Below are positions 53,498 to 62,720 of a stretch of DNA of 64,000 nt, in pieces. Made by a program: the position numbers and the translations under genes. The stretch is from CALMEC01 sp964531025 (GTDB lineage Bacteria; Actinomycetota; Thermoleophilia; Miltoncostaeales; Miltoncostaeaceae), in the NCBI GenBank assembly GCA_964531025.1, contig CAZHDY010000001.1, positions 1,178,001 to 1,242,000 of the forward strand, written 5' to 3'. Positions within the stretch are counted from its first letter, which is position 1. Each line of letters opens with the position of its first letter. Below the pieces are notes generated by a model that worked only from the letters and a program-made list of their open reading frames with translations, made no database searches and was not told where the DNA came from.

Positions 53498-54179
53498 CGA
53501 AGACGGCATCAAATGTTGCGTAGGCCACGAGGGCGAAGAGTACCGCAAAGCCGCCGAGGAACAGGACGAAGTTGCGGTACTGGGCCATGTCGTTCGACAC
53601 GACCACTGAGTACGTTGCTCCCGCGCTCGCGATGACGACCGGGAGCAAGAGCGGCAGGAAGATGACCGGCATCACCAGCTCGCGTGCACGGGTGAACACG
53701 GCCATTGCGGCGACCAACGTCCCGAGGATCCCGATGCCGATGTCGGCCAGGACCGCGGCCAGCAGGATCCACCCGACCTCGGACCAGTAGTCCCCCTCGC
53801 GGACGAAGAAGATGCCCGCCAGAGGGATGGCGATCACCTGGACGGCCAGCAAGTACGCGACGATGGATGTGGCGCGGGCCAGGAGCATCACGAAGCGTGA
53901 CAGTGGGGCCACGAGCAGCACGTCGAGCACCCGCTGTTCGCGCTCGGGCACGTAGCTGCGTCCCACACCGAGTACGGCCGCAAAGGCCAGGGGCACCCAC
54001 AGCATGCCGCCGATGAACCGCGTGAGATCACTCTCACGTGTCCCGAATCCGAACTGCAGGATGACCATCGCGATCACGACGAAGAGCACCATCACGACGA
54101 AGGTGTCGCGTGTCCGCATCTCAAGGCGCAGGTCCTTCACCACGAGGGCGCGGAACTGGCGGAGGCGTGAGGGGGTCAT
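53490..54179 (-). CDS. ccmB: haem exporter permease CcmB
   Basis: 229 residues from ATG 54179. 'VVKDLRLEMRTRDTFVVMVL' at the N-terminus and 'PEREQRVLDVLLVAPLSRF' are CcmB hallmarks; six membrane segments. Forms the CcmAB ATPase complex. The start overlaps the ccmA stop (ATGA). Confidence 0.92.
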   Translation of the reverse strand: MTPSRLRQFRALVVKDLRLEMRTRDTFVVMVLFVVIAMVILQFGFGTRESDLTRFIGGMLWVPLAFAAVLGVGRSYVPEREQRVLDVLLVAPLSRFVMLLARATSIVAYLLAVQVIAIPLAGIFFVREGDYWSEVGWILLAAVLADIGIGILGTLVAAMAVFTRARELVMPVIFLPLLLPVVIASAGATYSVVVSNDMAQYRNFVLFLGGFAVLFALVAYATFDAVFDD

Positions 54180-54880
54180 GCGACCAGCTCGCGATAGCGG
54201 TCCCGCACCGTGGCTCCGTCGTTTCCATCCGCGTCGATCTCGCCCACGCGACGGCCGCGGTCGAGGACGAGGATGCGGTTGGCCCATCGCGGCGTGCGGT
54301 CGAGGTCATGCGTCACGATGACCGCGGCTCGCCCCTCGGCGAGGATCCCGTCCAGCAGGTCCGCACCGAGCGCGTCCAGCCCCGAGTAGGGCTCGTCCAG
54401 GAGAAGAAGGGTGGGATCGTGGAGCAGAAGCCGCGCCAGCCCCAGTCGCTGCACCATTCCCCGTGAGAACGTGCGTGTGACGTCGTGCGCCCGGTGGATG
54501 AGGCCCACGAACTCGAGAAGCTCCTCGACGCGGTGCACACGGTCGGGAACACCGTAGAGGTCGGCGAAGAGCTCGAGGTTCTGGAGCGGGGTGAGGTCCA
54601 GATAGACGCCGGGGTCGTGGCCGAGGAAGCCGATGCGCCCGCGAATCCTGGGGGCGCCTGTGGGGAGATCCTCCTGAAGGACGCGGAGATCACCGGATTC
54701 GGGGGACAGGAGGGTGGCCAGCATGCGGAGCAGCGTCGACTTGCCGGCGCCGTTCGGACCGGCGAGCGCGATGCACTCCCCCTCCGCCAGGTCGATGTCG
54801 ACCCGATCGAGGACGCGACGCAGGCCGTAGGACTTCACGAGCTGACGGCCGGTGATCAGTGGACCGCCACCTCGAGGCAC
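54176..54880 (-). CDS. ccmA: haem exporter ATP-binding protein CcmA
   Basis: ABC ATPase with Walker A 'GPNGAGKST', signature 'FSRGMVQRLGLARLLL' and Walker B 'LLLLDEPYSGLD'. GTG 54880 gives 234 residues but has no ribosome site. A CTG at 54859 would begin 'xITGRQLVKSYG', the normal N-terminus of CcmA, and would overlap the ubiA stop as CTGA, the same geometry as the ATGA overlaps elsewhere in this operon. The start is therefore uncertain. Confidence 0.88.
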   Translation of the reverse strand: MPRGGGPLITGRQLVKSYGLRRVLDRVDIDLAEGECIALAGPNGAGKSTLLRMLATLLSPESGDLRVLQEDLPTGAPRIRGRIGFLGHDPGVYLDLTPLQNLELFADLYGVPDRVHRVEELLEFVGLIHRAHDVTRTFSRGMVQRLGLARLLLHDPTLLLLDEPYSGLDALGADLLDGILAEGRAAVIVTHDLDRTPRWANRILVLDRGRRVGEIDADGNDGATVRDRYRELVA

Positions 54881-55743
54881 ACGACGGCGAAGAAGAGCAG
54901 CGAGACGACACCGTTCATCACGCCGAAAGCGAAGGCCACCTTCGGAAGCTCGCCGCGTCGCACCGACACGTTCTCCCAGATGAGAACCGCGATGCAGAGG
55001 GCGACACCGACGAAGTAGACCGGCCCGGCCTCGACGAGGAGGCCGACCACGACGAGCCCGATGACCGAGAGCAGGTGGAGCACCCGGCAGAACCAGAGGG
55101 CGCCGCGCAGACCGAAGCGCACGGGGACGCTCCGGATGCCGGCCGCACGATCGAAGTCGGCGTCGAGCAGCGCGTAGAGCACGTCGAAGCCGGCGACCCA
55201 TGCCGCCACCGCCGCCCAGAGCACGAAGGGCGCGGCGGCCACCTCACCGGTGACGGCGATCCAGCCGCCGATGGGCGCGATGCCGATGCTGAGCCCGAGC
55301 ACCAGATGGCACGCCCAGCTGACGCGCTTCACGTAGGGGTAGACGACGAAGAGCGCGACCGGGATCGGCCACAGGTACCAGGTGAGGCGCGGCAGCTGAC
55401 TGACCGCGACCAGCAGCGCCGCCAGCGAGCCGACACAGAACCAGACGACCTGACCACGGGAGAGCCGACCGCTCGGGATCTCGCGTGTGGCGGTCCGAGG
55501 GTTCGCGGCGTCGATCCGGGCGTCGATCAGCCGGTTGAGCGCCATTGCCAGCGACCGGGCGCCCACCATGGCGAGCACGATCCAGCCGATGGTCGCCCAC
55601 GCCGGCATCGCCATACGCGCCAGCAGCGCGCCGGCGAGCGCGAACGGAAGGGCGAAGACCGTGTGGGCGAACTTGACGAGGCCGAACAGCGCCGGCACGA
55701 CCGCCAGTCCCTCCGCCCGGTGTGCGGCGGGTGCGGTGGACAC
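54856..55743 (-). CDS. UbiA-family prenyltransferase (menaquinone/futalosine-type likely)
   Basis: 295 residues, eight or nine membrane helices. Both Asp-rich prenyl-diphosphate motifs are present: 'NRLIDARIDAANPRT' and 'DVLYALLDADFDRAAG'. It attaches a polyprenyl chain to an aromatic quinone precursor. In actinobacteria a UbiA protein next to cytochrome genes is often MqnP of the futalosine pathway, but this cannot be proved here because no other mqn gene is in view. Confidence 0.85.
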   Translation of the reverse strand: MSTAPAAHRAEGLAVVPALFGLVKFAHTVFALPFALAGALLARMAMPAWATIGWIVLAMVGARSLAMALNRLIDARIDAANPRTATREIPSGRLSRGQVVWFCVGSLAALLVAVSQLPRLTWYLWPIPVALFVVYPYVKRVSWACHLVLGLSIGIAPIGGWIAVTGEVAAAPFVLWAAVAAWVAGFDVLYALLDADFDRAAGIRSVPVRFGLRGALWFCRVLHLLSVIGLVVVGLLVEAGPVYFVGVALCIAVLIWENVSVRRGELPKVAFAFGVMNGVVSLLFFAVVCLEVAVH

Positions 55744-55752
55744 CCGGCAATG

Positions 55753-56967
55753 CTAGCGAGGTGCCGCGCTCTCCCGGACCCCGGAACCGGGTCGTCCGTC
55801 CCGGGGGAGCCCCAGGGTGAGAAGTACGCTGGCGGCACCGAAGCCGGCGGCCACGAGCCAGAGCGCGCGGTAGCCGAACGCGTCCGCCAGGGCGCCCAGG
55901 GCCGGTGAGATGGCCCCGCCGACGCCGAAGAGCACCATCGAGATCAGGCCGACCGCCTGTCCCGCACGAGCGGGACCCGCCAGCTCGCCGGCGATCAGAT
56001 AGAGCACTCCGTTCGCCCCCATCGCACCGAAGGCGAATACGAACATCACCGGCAGTGCCAGCAGCGGGGAGGCGGGGGCCACCGCCCAGTAGGCGAGGGC
56101 GCCGATCACAGTGACGACTCCGACGTCGCGAAGTGAGGCGCGGCGCCGTGTGCCCGACCCGAAATCGGCGAGACGTCCCCAGAAGAGTCGGGACGCCATC
56201 GCCGAGAGGCTGACCACCGCGAACAGGACAGCACCGATCACGGCGGACCGTCCGTCATCGCGGATAGCCGGGACCGAGAAGTTGAGCACGGCGGTGAGCG
56301 CCGAGACGTGAACGGCCGAGATCGCCACCAGACGCCAGATGGAGGGCACGCGGAAGAGGCCGCGCAGATCGCGCCGATCGTCGTCGCCGCCGCGATGGAG
56401 GGCGCCCGGAGGCGACGCCAGCCCGAAGAGCGTCGCGAAAAGCGCGGCCAGGATACCGGCGGTGACCAGCGACAGGCGCACGCCCCCGATCGCGGCGAGC
56501 CCCGGGAGGAGTCCGGCGGCGATGAGGCCACCGGCCGAGACCGCCATCTGGCGGAACCCGAGGGCCATGCCACGCCGCTCGGGGGTAAAGCCGTGGAAGA
56601 CCGACACGGTCCCCGCGACGGCGACGAACGCCGCGGTGAGCCCGTAGAGGAAGAGGGCCGCTCCGACCAGGGGCGCCGTGGGTGCGAAACCGGCGAGGAC
56701 GAGGCATGCGCCGGAGGCGAGACCTCCCGCGATGAGCGGACGACGGGGCCCGCTGCGATCGACCAGGGTCCCGGCCGGGATCAGGATGAGCGCGTTGCCG
56801 ATGAACCCGGCCGCGAGGATCGCACCCAGACCCGCGGCCGACAGATGGAAGGCCTCCTTGAGGTCGGGACCGAGGGCGCCGAGCCCCCAGGAGGCGATCG
56901 AGATCGACGCCTGGGAGGCGACGGCGAGGACGATGAGCTGGCGCTGGCGGGTGGTGAGGCCGCTCAT
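55753..56967 (-). CDS. major facilitator superfamily transporter
   Basis: 404 residues with about 12 hydrophobic segments in two halves. Motif A-like 'GTLVDRSGPRRPLIAGG' lies between helices 2 and 3, and 'WGRLADFGSGTRRRASL' at the equivalent place in the second half. Substrate unknown. Nine bases before ubiA; the start overlaps the VanX-like gene stop (ATGA). Confidence 0.85.
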   Translation of the reverse strand: MSGLTTRQRQLIVLAVASQASISIASWGLGALGPDLKEAFHLSAAGLGAILAAGFIGNALILIPAGTLVDRSGPRRPLIAGGLASGACLVLAGFAPTAPLVGAALFLYGLTAAFVAVAGTVSVFHGFTPERRGMALGFRQMAVSAGGLIAAGLLPGLAAIGGVRLSLVTAGILAALFATLFGLASPPGALHRGGDDDRRDLRGLFRVPSIWRLVAISAVHVSALTAVLNFSVPAIRDDGRSAVIGAVLFAVVSLSAMASRLFWGRLADFGSGTRRRASLRDVGVVTVIGALAYWAVAPASPLLALPVMFVFAFGAMGANGVLYLIAGELAGPARAGQAVGLISMVLFGVGGAISPALGALADAFGYRALWLVAAGFGAASVLLTLGLPRDGRPGSGVRESAAPR

Positions 56968-57689
56968 CCTCCGGGGTCCGCGGGCCCGTAACAGGCGGGC
57001 CGTCCGAGGATGGACCCCCAGAACTGGTCACCGAAGTCGAAGTGCCACCACTCCTCGACGTAGGCGGTGAAGCCCTGGTCGATCATCGACCAGAAGAGCA
57101 GGCGACGAAGATCACGGGCCGGACCCGCGGTCTCCTCGAGCGCCACGGCCCCGGCCTCGGGGACGAAGGCGTCGAAGTTGGTCCCCAGGTCGAGGGGCTC
57201 ACCGTTCTCGTCGGCCAATGTGAGGTCGACCGCGCCGCCGGTGATGTGCGGCGCCGGTCGCGCGGGATCGGCACTGGGCACGCTGACGTACCGCGCGGTC
57301 TCGATGTCGAGGCGTTCGGCGGACCAGTCGGGGTGCTGCTCGGCCAGCTGCCCCCGCCAGTCGGTGTAGAGGGCGTTCTGCGTCTCGAAGGAGCGCCACC
57401 CGTCCCAGACGACGAGCGTCAGGCCGGCGGGAAGTGACTCGGCCACGAGCGCCAGCCGGCTCGCGACGCCCTCACGGATGAGGCAGCGCTCAGCCGCCCC
57501 GGGGAGTCCCCACCGGAAGTACTGGGGATCATCGATGACCCGGCCGCCGATGTCCGCAACAGCGACGAGCGGTTCGTCGACGGCCTCGATGGGGACATCC
57601 CTCCAAGACCCCGGAGGCCGCAGCGCGGGAAGGGGACGCGGATCGACGGAAGACGGAACGGGCACCCGCATATCCTCCCACTCCGGCAT
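56964..57689 (-). CDS. VanX-family D-Ala-D-Ala dipeptidase
   Basis: 241 residues. Zinc ligands 'HITGGAVDLTL' (SxHxxGxAxD type) and 'EEWWHFDFG' (catalytic Glu plus His), and substrate Arg in 'VWDGWRSFETQ'. Hydrolyses D-Ala-D-Ala or similar cell-wall dipeptides. No signal peptide, so cytoplasmic. The first gene of the haem/cytochrome operon by overlap; ATG 57671 is an alternative start. No vanHA genes accompany it, so resistance is not implied. Confidence 0.87.
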   Translation of the reverse strand: MPEWEDMRVPVPSSVDPRPLPALRPPGSWRDVPIEAVDEPLVAVADIGGRVIDDPQYFRWGLPGAAERCLIREGVASRLALVAESLPAGLTLVVWDGWRSFETQNALYTDWRGQLAEQHPDWSAERLDIETARYVSVPSADPARPAPHITGGAVDLTLADENGEPLDLGTNFDAFVPEAGAVALEETAGPARDLRRLLFWSMIDQGFTAYVEEWWHFDFGDQFWGSILGRPACYGPADPGG

Positions 57690-57716
57690 CTTGCGGGGTG
57701 GACCACCGTCAGTGGT

Positions 57717-58292
57717 TCATCGGGATGGCAGCGGAGGCTCCTGTTCGTCAGGGACCTCGAAGTACAGGTTGAGTACCTTGCCGGCGGTACGGGTCTCCAG
57801 GCGGTAGCAGCCGGCTCCCGGGACGATCACGCCCCCGGGACCGCCGGCGGGCGTCCCGAACTTCTTCGGCAGCCTCATCACGTAGCCGGATACCAGGTGC
57901 CCGGGTCCCCGTGTCGGATGGGAGTACGTCCAATAGCCAAGCTGACCCGTGTCGATCCGGATCGCACGGATCGTGGCCGAAGCGCCCCACTTCGCCCGGA
58001 GCCCGACGGGGAACTTCAGGATCCGCTTCCGCTCACCCCGCATCGGCGGCCCCAGTCGAGTAACGCCACCGTAGGCGAGAGCCGTCGGCCCCCTGAAGAT
58101 GCCCGCATCAACCGGCCCCTTCACGACGGTGCCGTAGTCCCCTTCACCCCGGCGCCCAAGTCGTCGCGTCACCCTCTCGACCCGGCACACCGGCCGCGGT
58201 TCGACCTGGTGAGCGGCCGCGCGTTGAGTCCGACCGTCGTCGCACGCGCCGCCGAAGGCCAGGCACCCCGCCATCACACCGACACTGATCAT
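57717..58292 (-). CDS. probable exported protein, unknown function
   Basis: 191 residues from ATG 58292, with GGGAGGG immediately upstream. The N-terminus 'MISVGVMAGCLAFGGACDDG' is a short hydrophobic stretch with two cysteines that could form a lipobox, though no positive n-region precedes it. The mature part is beta-rich with 'LGYWTYSHPTRGPGHLVSG'. No family recognised. 27 bases upstream of the VanX-like gene, so possibly co-transcribed. Confidence 0.5.
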   Translation of the reverse strand: MISVGVMAGCLAFGGACDDGRTQRAAAHQVEPRPVCRVERVTRRLGRRGEGDYGTVVKGPVDAGIFRGPTALAYGGVTRLGPPMRGERKRILKFPVGLRAKWGASATIRAIRIDTGQLGYWTYSHPTRGPGHLVSGYVMRLPKKFGTPAGGPGGVIVPGAGCYRLETRTAGKVLNLYFEVPDEQEPPLPSR

Positions 58293-58584
58293 CGTCCCTC
58301 CCCGCCGATCCGACGTGTGATCGCAAGAATCCCGCACACACGCGAGTGAGACAAGTCCGCGCGGCGCCAAACGCATCACACGTGCACGTCCTTCACAACG
58401 CCGGCGAAACGCCGCCCGGCCCACGACGGAGGGCGCAGACGCTCCGGCAGGAGAGCGTCTGAGGAATGGACCCGTCGGTCGCGGCGGAGCCGCAGTGGCT
58501 CCCCGCTGGCGCCGGGAGTAGCCTCGAGGTCGCCATGGACGTGACCAGCCACGCGCCGTCGACCGATCCGACCCGCGTCGTCTG

Positions 58585-58944
58585 ATGCCCTCCATCGACG
58601 ACGTCGAACGGATCGTGTCCGCCCTCCCCGGGGTCGTCGAGGGCACGAGCTACGGCAGACGCACATGGTTCGTCGACGGCACGGCGTTTGCCTGGGAACG
58701 GCCGTTCACGAAGGCCGACATCCGGCGCTTCGGTGATGCGACACCACCCGCCGGACCGATCATCGCGGTACGGCTGGCCGACCTCTCCGTGAAGGAGGCG
58801 GTCCTGGATTCCGGCCGCCGCGGCGTGTTCACGATTCCGCACTTCGACGGGTATCCCGCCGTGCTCATCCGCCTCCGCGTCATCGGCAGCCGGGTGCTGC
58901 GCGATCTGATCGAGGAGGCGTGGCTGACGTGCGCGAAGCAGTAG
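58585..58944 (+). CDS. MmcQ/YjbR-family protein
   Basis: 119 residues. 'VERIVSALPGVVEGTSYGRR' and the final 'LRDLIEEAWLTCAKQ' match the YjbR/MmcQ fold (CyaY-like double-wing), often annotated as DNA-binding. Function unknown. ATG 58585 lacks a strong ribosome site. Divergent from the exported-protein gene. Confidence 0.8.
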   Translation: MPSIDDVERIVSALPGVVEGTSYGRRTWFVDGTAFAWERPFTKADIRRFGDATPPAGPIIAVRLADLSVKEAVLDSGRRGVFTIPHFDGYPAVLIRLRVIGSRVLRDLIEEAWLTCAKQ

Positions 58945-58990
58945 CCGCCCTTCCTGCATGAGCCATCGGATCGCACCGGTGGCGCGGTGC

Positions 58991-59019
58991 GTGACAATTG
59001 CATGTCTGAATGACAATAT
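58991..59019 (+). promoter_or_regulatory. promoter of the secreted NLNAD-type protein gene
   Basis: GTGACA (58991-58996) and CAATAT (59014-59019) are 17 bases apart in a locally AT-rich patch, about 105 bases before the start codon at 59125. Confidence 0.45.
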
Positions 59020-59124
59020 GCGGCCGAATCGAACCGACCTGACGACCTCGCCGCCGGGATGTACGACGAGGCATCGGAGGAAACGGTTCCCGAACCCGCC
59101 ATTCAGAACGCGTCAGGAGCACAC

Positions 59125-59817
59125 ATGCGCCATCTCGGTACCGCACTCAAGGCCGTCGGAGCCGTCGCCGTCCTCGGCATCATCGGCAACTCCGTATCGC
59201 TCGCTGCGACCGGCCAGGGATTCATCCTCGGCAAGAGCAACAAGGCCAATAAGGTGACCAGCCTCCAGCGCACCACCAACGGCCCCGTCCTCAACCTCCG
59301 CACCAAGCGGGCAACCGACGCGCCGTTCACACTCAACGGACGCGGCAAGGTCGCCAACCTGAACGCCGACCAGATCGACGGGCTCGATTCGACGGCGTTC
59401 ACCCGCACCGCCGACACCGCCGCGCTGACAGGTCGTGTCGGCGCGGCCGAGACGGCCGTGGCGGCCGCCGATGCGAAGGCCGTCGCCGCCGACGCAAAGG
59501 CGACGGCAGCTGACGCGAAGGCTGCGGGGATCACGCCGCAGCTGCCGATCGTCCAGGCGCGAGTCGCGGCGACCGGTGTCGTCACCGGGCGCGGCCTCGG
59601 CGCTGCCACGATCCCGAGCACCGGTGTCTTCCACATCGTCGTGACCGAGGATCCGGCGTTCATCTACACGAACTACGTCATCCAGGCCACGCCGATCTCG
59701 GACAACTGCCATGTGCATGTGAGCAGCGTCTCCAACAAGCTCTATGCCGCCACGACGGACGCCGCCGGTGCGGCCGTCTCCGGCTGCCAGTTCTACGTCA
59801 CGGCCACACGTCTCTAA
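59125..59817 (+). CDS. secreted fibre-like protein of the 'NLNADxxDGxxSTAF' family
   Basis: 230 residues from ATG 59125, with AGGAG five bases upstream. Signal peptide (1-27), then 'NKVTSLQRTTNGPVLNLRTK', 'FTLNGRGKVANLNADQIDGL' and 'DSTAF', a module widespread in actinobacterial surface proteins. An Ala/Asp/Lys heptad-like stretch ('AVAAADAKAVAADAKATAAD') predicts a coiled-coil stalk before a beta-rich C-terminal head with two cysteines. Likely a trimeric surface fibre by analogy with tail-fibre-like proteins; unproven. Confidence 0.7.
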   Translation: MRHLGTALKAVGAVAVLGIIGNSVSLAATGQGFILGKSNKANKVTSLQRTTNGPVLNLRTKRATDAPFTLNGRGKVANLNADQIDGLDSTAFTRTADTAALTGRVGAAETAVAAADAKAVAADAKATAADAKAAGITPQLPIVQARVAATGVVTGRGLGAATIPSTGVFHIVVTEDPAFIYTNYVIQATPISDNCHVHVSSVSNKLYAATTDAAGAAVSGCQFYVTATRL

Positions 59818-59824
59818 GACCACG

Positions 59825-59857
59825 GGTGGGGGGCCACGCCGATGCGTGGTCCCCACC
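59825..59857 (+). terminator. terminator hairpin
   Basis: CCACGC (59834-59839) pairs with GCGTGG (59844-59849) around a CGAT loop, extended by GGTGGGG/TCCCCACC with one bulge; eight bases after the stop of the fibre-like gene. Confidence 0.65.
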
Positions 59858-59943
59858 TGCTCCAGACTGTCGGCAGGCGGAACAGGCCTCTGACCAGGCC
59901 CACTCCGCGACATACGCACCCCCGAGGCATACCCGCGGGAGCC

Positions 59944-61329
59944 CTACTTCACCAGCGGGATACGACGGCTGTCGACGCCACGGATGATGGTCGGACCGGG
60001 AATACCCAGCCACTGCTCGAGCAGGCTTGCGTACAGGTTCCGGAACTCGGTCGTCACCAGCAGGTTGCCCTGACGGTCCAGGGTGCCGAGACCGGGGAAC
60101 TCGCTCTGGATGCCGCCGTTGGCGTGGTTTCCGATGACAAGGACGAGTCCGCCCGCGCCGTGGTCCGTTCCCATCGACTGGTTGTCCTTGACACGTCGGC
60201 CGAACTCACTCCACACGACGGTGAGGACGCGATCCGACAGACCACGGGCATCCAGGTCGGCCTGCCACGCGAGGAGCGAGTCGCCCAGCCCCTGCAGGAG
60301 TTTGGGATGCGACTCGGTCTGCCCGTCGTGCGTGTCGTAGCCGCTCTGCGACACGGTGGCAAGACGGGTGCCCAGGCCCGCGCCCAGGATGCGCGCCAGG
60401 TTCCGAAGACCCTCACCGACGCGGACCTTGTCCGGATACGGGACCGGCGGAGGCGGCGGGGTCCTGCCCTCGGCCCGCAGACCGGCCAGGGAATCGTAGA
60501 CCCGGATGGCACCGCGGAACGCCCGCTGAGCCGACTTACGCGCCGCACTCTTGGCGCCCCGCACGGCACCACGGTAGGGCGCCAGAGCCGTGTCGGTCTT
60601 CCAGACGTCCGGAATGTAGAAGCCGAAGTCCGCGGGGTTGAAGACCGTGGCCACCGGCGCCTTGCGCGAGAGGAGGATCGGATCGAGCCCCCACCCCATG
60701 CTGATCGCCTGAAGCGGGTTCTCGGTGTTGCCGATGTGGTCGATGGCACGCCCCAGCCAGCCCGTCGGATCCTTCGTGTGACCGGCGACACCGGTGCGCC
60801 AGAAGATCTGCGAGTTGAAGTGGCTGAGGTCCGGGTTCGCGTAGTCGACCGCCGGAAGCACCGCCACCTTACCCTGATCGTAGAGCTGCTTGATGCCGCC
60901 CAGGCTGGGGTGCCAGCCGAACGAGGTACCGGTCACCGGAAGCGCTGCGGAGTCGGCGATACCGATCCGGGAGCGGTACGTACGGTACTGCGGGTCGGCC
61001 AACGGGATGAACGTATTCAGACCGTCGTTGCCACCGTCCAGGTAGACGGACACCAGGATGCGGTGATTGGGATCCGATGCCGCCTGGGCGGTGGCCGCCT
61101 CGAACAGGCCGCGTGCACCGAACTTGGGCAACACCGAACAGGCCACGGCGAGGCCTCCGGCACCGATCAGCGCCTTTCGCCGCGTGAAGCCGCGCGCATC
61201 CTCCGCGAGCGCCGTGCCGCCTTCGTCAAGCGGGTCGCCCGGGATCGGGATGATGGCGTCGGCCATACGGCCGACCAATTCTCTGCGCGAATGGTGCCAG
61301 TCGCTGCACCCACGGGGATTCTCAGACAT
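59944..61329 (-). CDS. DUF1501 protein, Tat-type leader
   Basis: 461 residues from ATG 61329. 'FTRRKALIGAGGLAVACSVL' (about 50-69) resembles a twin-arginine signal although it is far from the N-terminus. 'VYLDGGNDGLNTFIPLADPQ', 'SGYDTHDGQ' and 'SEFGRRVKDNQSMGTDHGAG' are the DUF1501 sulfatase-like core. The start overlaps the DUF1800 stop (TGATG). DUF1501 and DUF1800 are habitually paired; the pair's function is unknown, possibly extracellular hydrolase plus partner. Confidence 0.85.
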   Translation of the reverse strand: MSENPRGCSDWHHSRRELVGRMADAIIPIPGDPLDEGGTALAEDARGFTRRKALIGAGGLAVACSVLPKFGARGLFEAATAQAASDPNHRILVSVYLDGGNDGLNTFIPLADPQYRTYRSRIGIADSAALPVTGTSFGWHPSLGGIKQLYDQGKVAVLPAVDYANPDLSHFNSQIFWRTGVAGHTKDPTGWLGRAIDHIGNTENPLQAISMGWGLDPILLSRKAPVATVFNPADFGFYIPDVWKTDTALAPYRGAVRGAKSAARKSAQRAFRGAIRVYDSLAGLRAEGRTPPPPPVPYPDKVRVGEGLRNLARILGAGLGTRLATVSQSGYDTHDGQTESHPKLLQGLGDSLLAWQADLDARGLSDRVLTVVWSEFGRRVKDNQSMGTDHGAGGLVLVIGNHANGGIQSEFPGLGTLDRQGNLLVTTEFRNLYASLLEQWLGIPGPTIIRGVDSRRIPLVK

Positions 61330-62720
61330 CAGCAGACCTGTGCGTCGGGGCCGGACAAGAGCATGTGGCGCAGCACGCGTTGTCGCTCGGGAAAGTAGTG
61401 CTTGACCTCCCACTCCCTCGTGCGACCGGCCACGCTGGTGCGTGCGAAGCGCTGGAGTGACGCACGCGTCTGGGGGCCGACCCACGGTGTGCCCGTTGTC
61501 GCCAACGCGCGCTCCAGGGCGACCTTCGGCGTCTGTGCCTTTGAGATCGATCCGTCCTTGATGTTCATGTCGCGCACCACGCGCGACGCCGCCTGGAACC
61601 GGGCGCGGGCCGAGGCGGTCGACATCCACGCCTCGTCCTGGTCCCACCCGTTGACGTTCGGCGGATGGAAGGGTTTCTGGCCCATGTCGTCCAGGAGCCC
61701 GACCCAGTCGCGGACGGTCACGAACTGACCGGTCTTGCGGAGCATGCCGGCCACGAAGACGAGCGGGGGCTTGACCTGGTCCGGCTCGTCGAGGTCGGCA
61801 TAGAGCGCCGGGTGGCGCAGGATGATCGATAGGACCGGCCGGATCTGGGTGCGGCTCTTCGTGTAGGCGGTCACCATCTGACGCAGCGTCGCCGGCGGGC
61901 AGGGCCGGGGGGTGAAGTAGCCCCACAGTTTCTTGCACATGTACGGCGCGTGGCGCGGGTGGTTGATGGCGAGGTCGATGACGTTGCCGGCGTTGAACCG
62001 GCCGCGCTTGCCGAAGATCACCTTGACGCCGTCGTCATGACGCTCGCGGTCGAAGCCGAACCGCTTGTCGTTCCAACCGTAGGTGAAGCCGGTGAAGGCG
62101 CGCGCCGCCTCGCGGATGTCACGCTCGGTATAACCGTTGTTGACACCGAGGGTGAACAGCTCGAAGAGCTCGCGGGCGAAGTTCTCGTTGGGCTCGCGCT
62201 TGTGCGAGTTGCTGAGGTCGAGGAACCGCTGCATGGCGTGGTCGTGCACGATGGCGTGAGCCATCCCACGGAACGACTTGAGTGAGTGCTTGCGGAGTGT
62301 GGTGTAGTGCCGCAGCATCAGCTTCGTGTCGCCGACCTTGTCGTTGGACACGCCGAAATGGTCGTGCCAGTTGAGGGTCATGCGCTCGACGAGCGGGTGG
62401 CGGCCGCGAACCGCCCGGTCCAGCCACCACAGCACGTCGTGACCGTACTCGTTCAGCGGATCGATCGGCTGATCGTTGACCTTCGCCGGCGGCCCGGACA
62501 GCTGGGGACCCTTCGGGGTGAGGAGACCGTTGACCAGCTTGGGAAGCGGCTGCCGGGCCAGAGCGTTCACGTCCCGGGGAAGGGCACCGAAGCCGGCACG
62601 CCAGTACAGACGCTCCACGCGCTGGCGGGCCTTCGCGTCGATGGGTGCGGCACCCACACGCTTCGTGGCCTTCGGTTTCGGTTTCGGCTTCTTGGCCGTC
62701 AGGATCTTCTTCGCGCTCAC
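61329..62720 (-). CDS. DUF1800 protein
   Basis: 463 residues. 'RVERLYWRAGFGALPRDV', 'MTLNWHDHFGVSND', 'NENFARELFELFTLG' and 'PNVNGWDQDEAWMSTASA' are the DUF1800 signature. The Lys-rich N-terminus ('KKPKPKPKATKR') is not a normal signal peptide; export may occur with the Tat-borne DUF1501 partner. Lies between the cupredoxin and DUF1501 genes with overlapping ends. Confidence 0.85.
   Translation of the reverse strand: MSAKKILTAKKPKPKPKATKRVGAAPIDAKARQRVERLYWRAGFGALPRDVNALARQPLPKLVNGLLTPKGPQLSGPPAKVNDQPIDPLNEYGHDVLWWLDRAVRGRHPLVERMTLNWHDHFGVSNDKVGDTKLMLRHYTTLRKHSLKSFRGMAHAIVHDHAMQRFLDLSNSHKREPNENFARELFELFTLGVNNGYTERDIREAARAFTGFTYGWNDKRFGFDRERHDDGVKVIFGKRGRFNAGNVIDLAINHPRHAPYMCKKLWGYFTPRPCPPATLRQMVTAYTKSRTQIRPVLSIILRHPALYADLDEPDQVKPPLVFVAGMLRKTGQFVTVRDWVGLLDDMGQKPFHPPNVNGWDQDEAWMSTASARARFQAASRVVRDMNIKDGSISKAQTPKVALERALATTGTPWVGPQTRASLQRFARTSVAGRTREWEVKHYFPERQRVLRHMLLSGPDAQVC

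Noticed and set aside
56964..57689. Vancomycin-resistance cassette
   Set aside because: Only a VanX-like dipeptidase is present; no vanH, ligase or vanRS next to it, and such peptidases are common in non-resistant actinobacteria.
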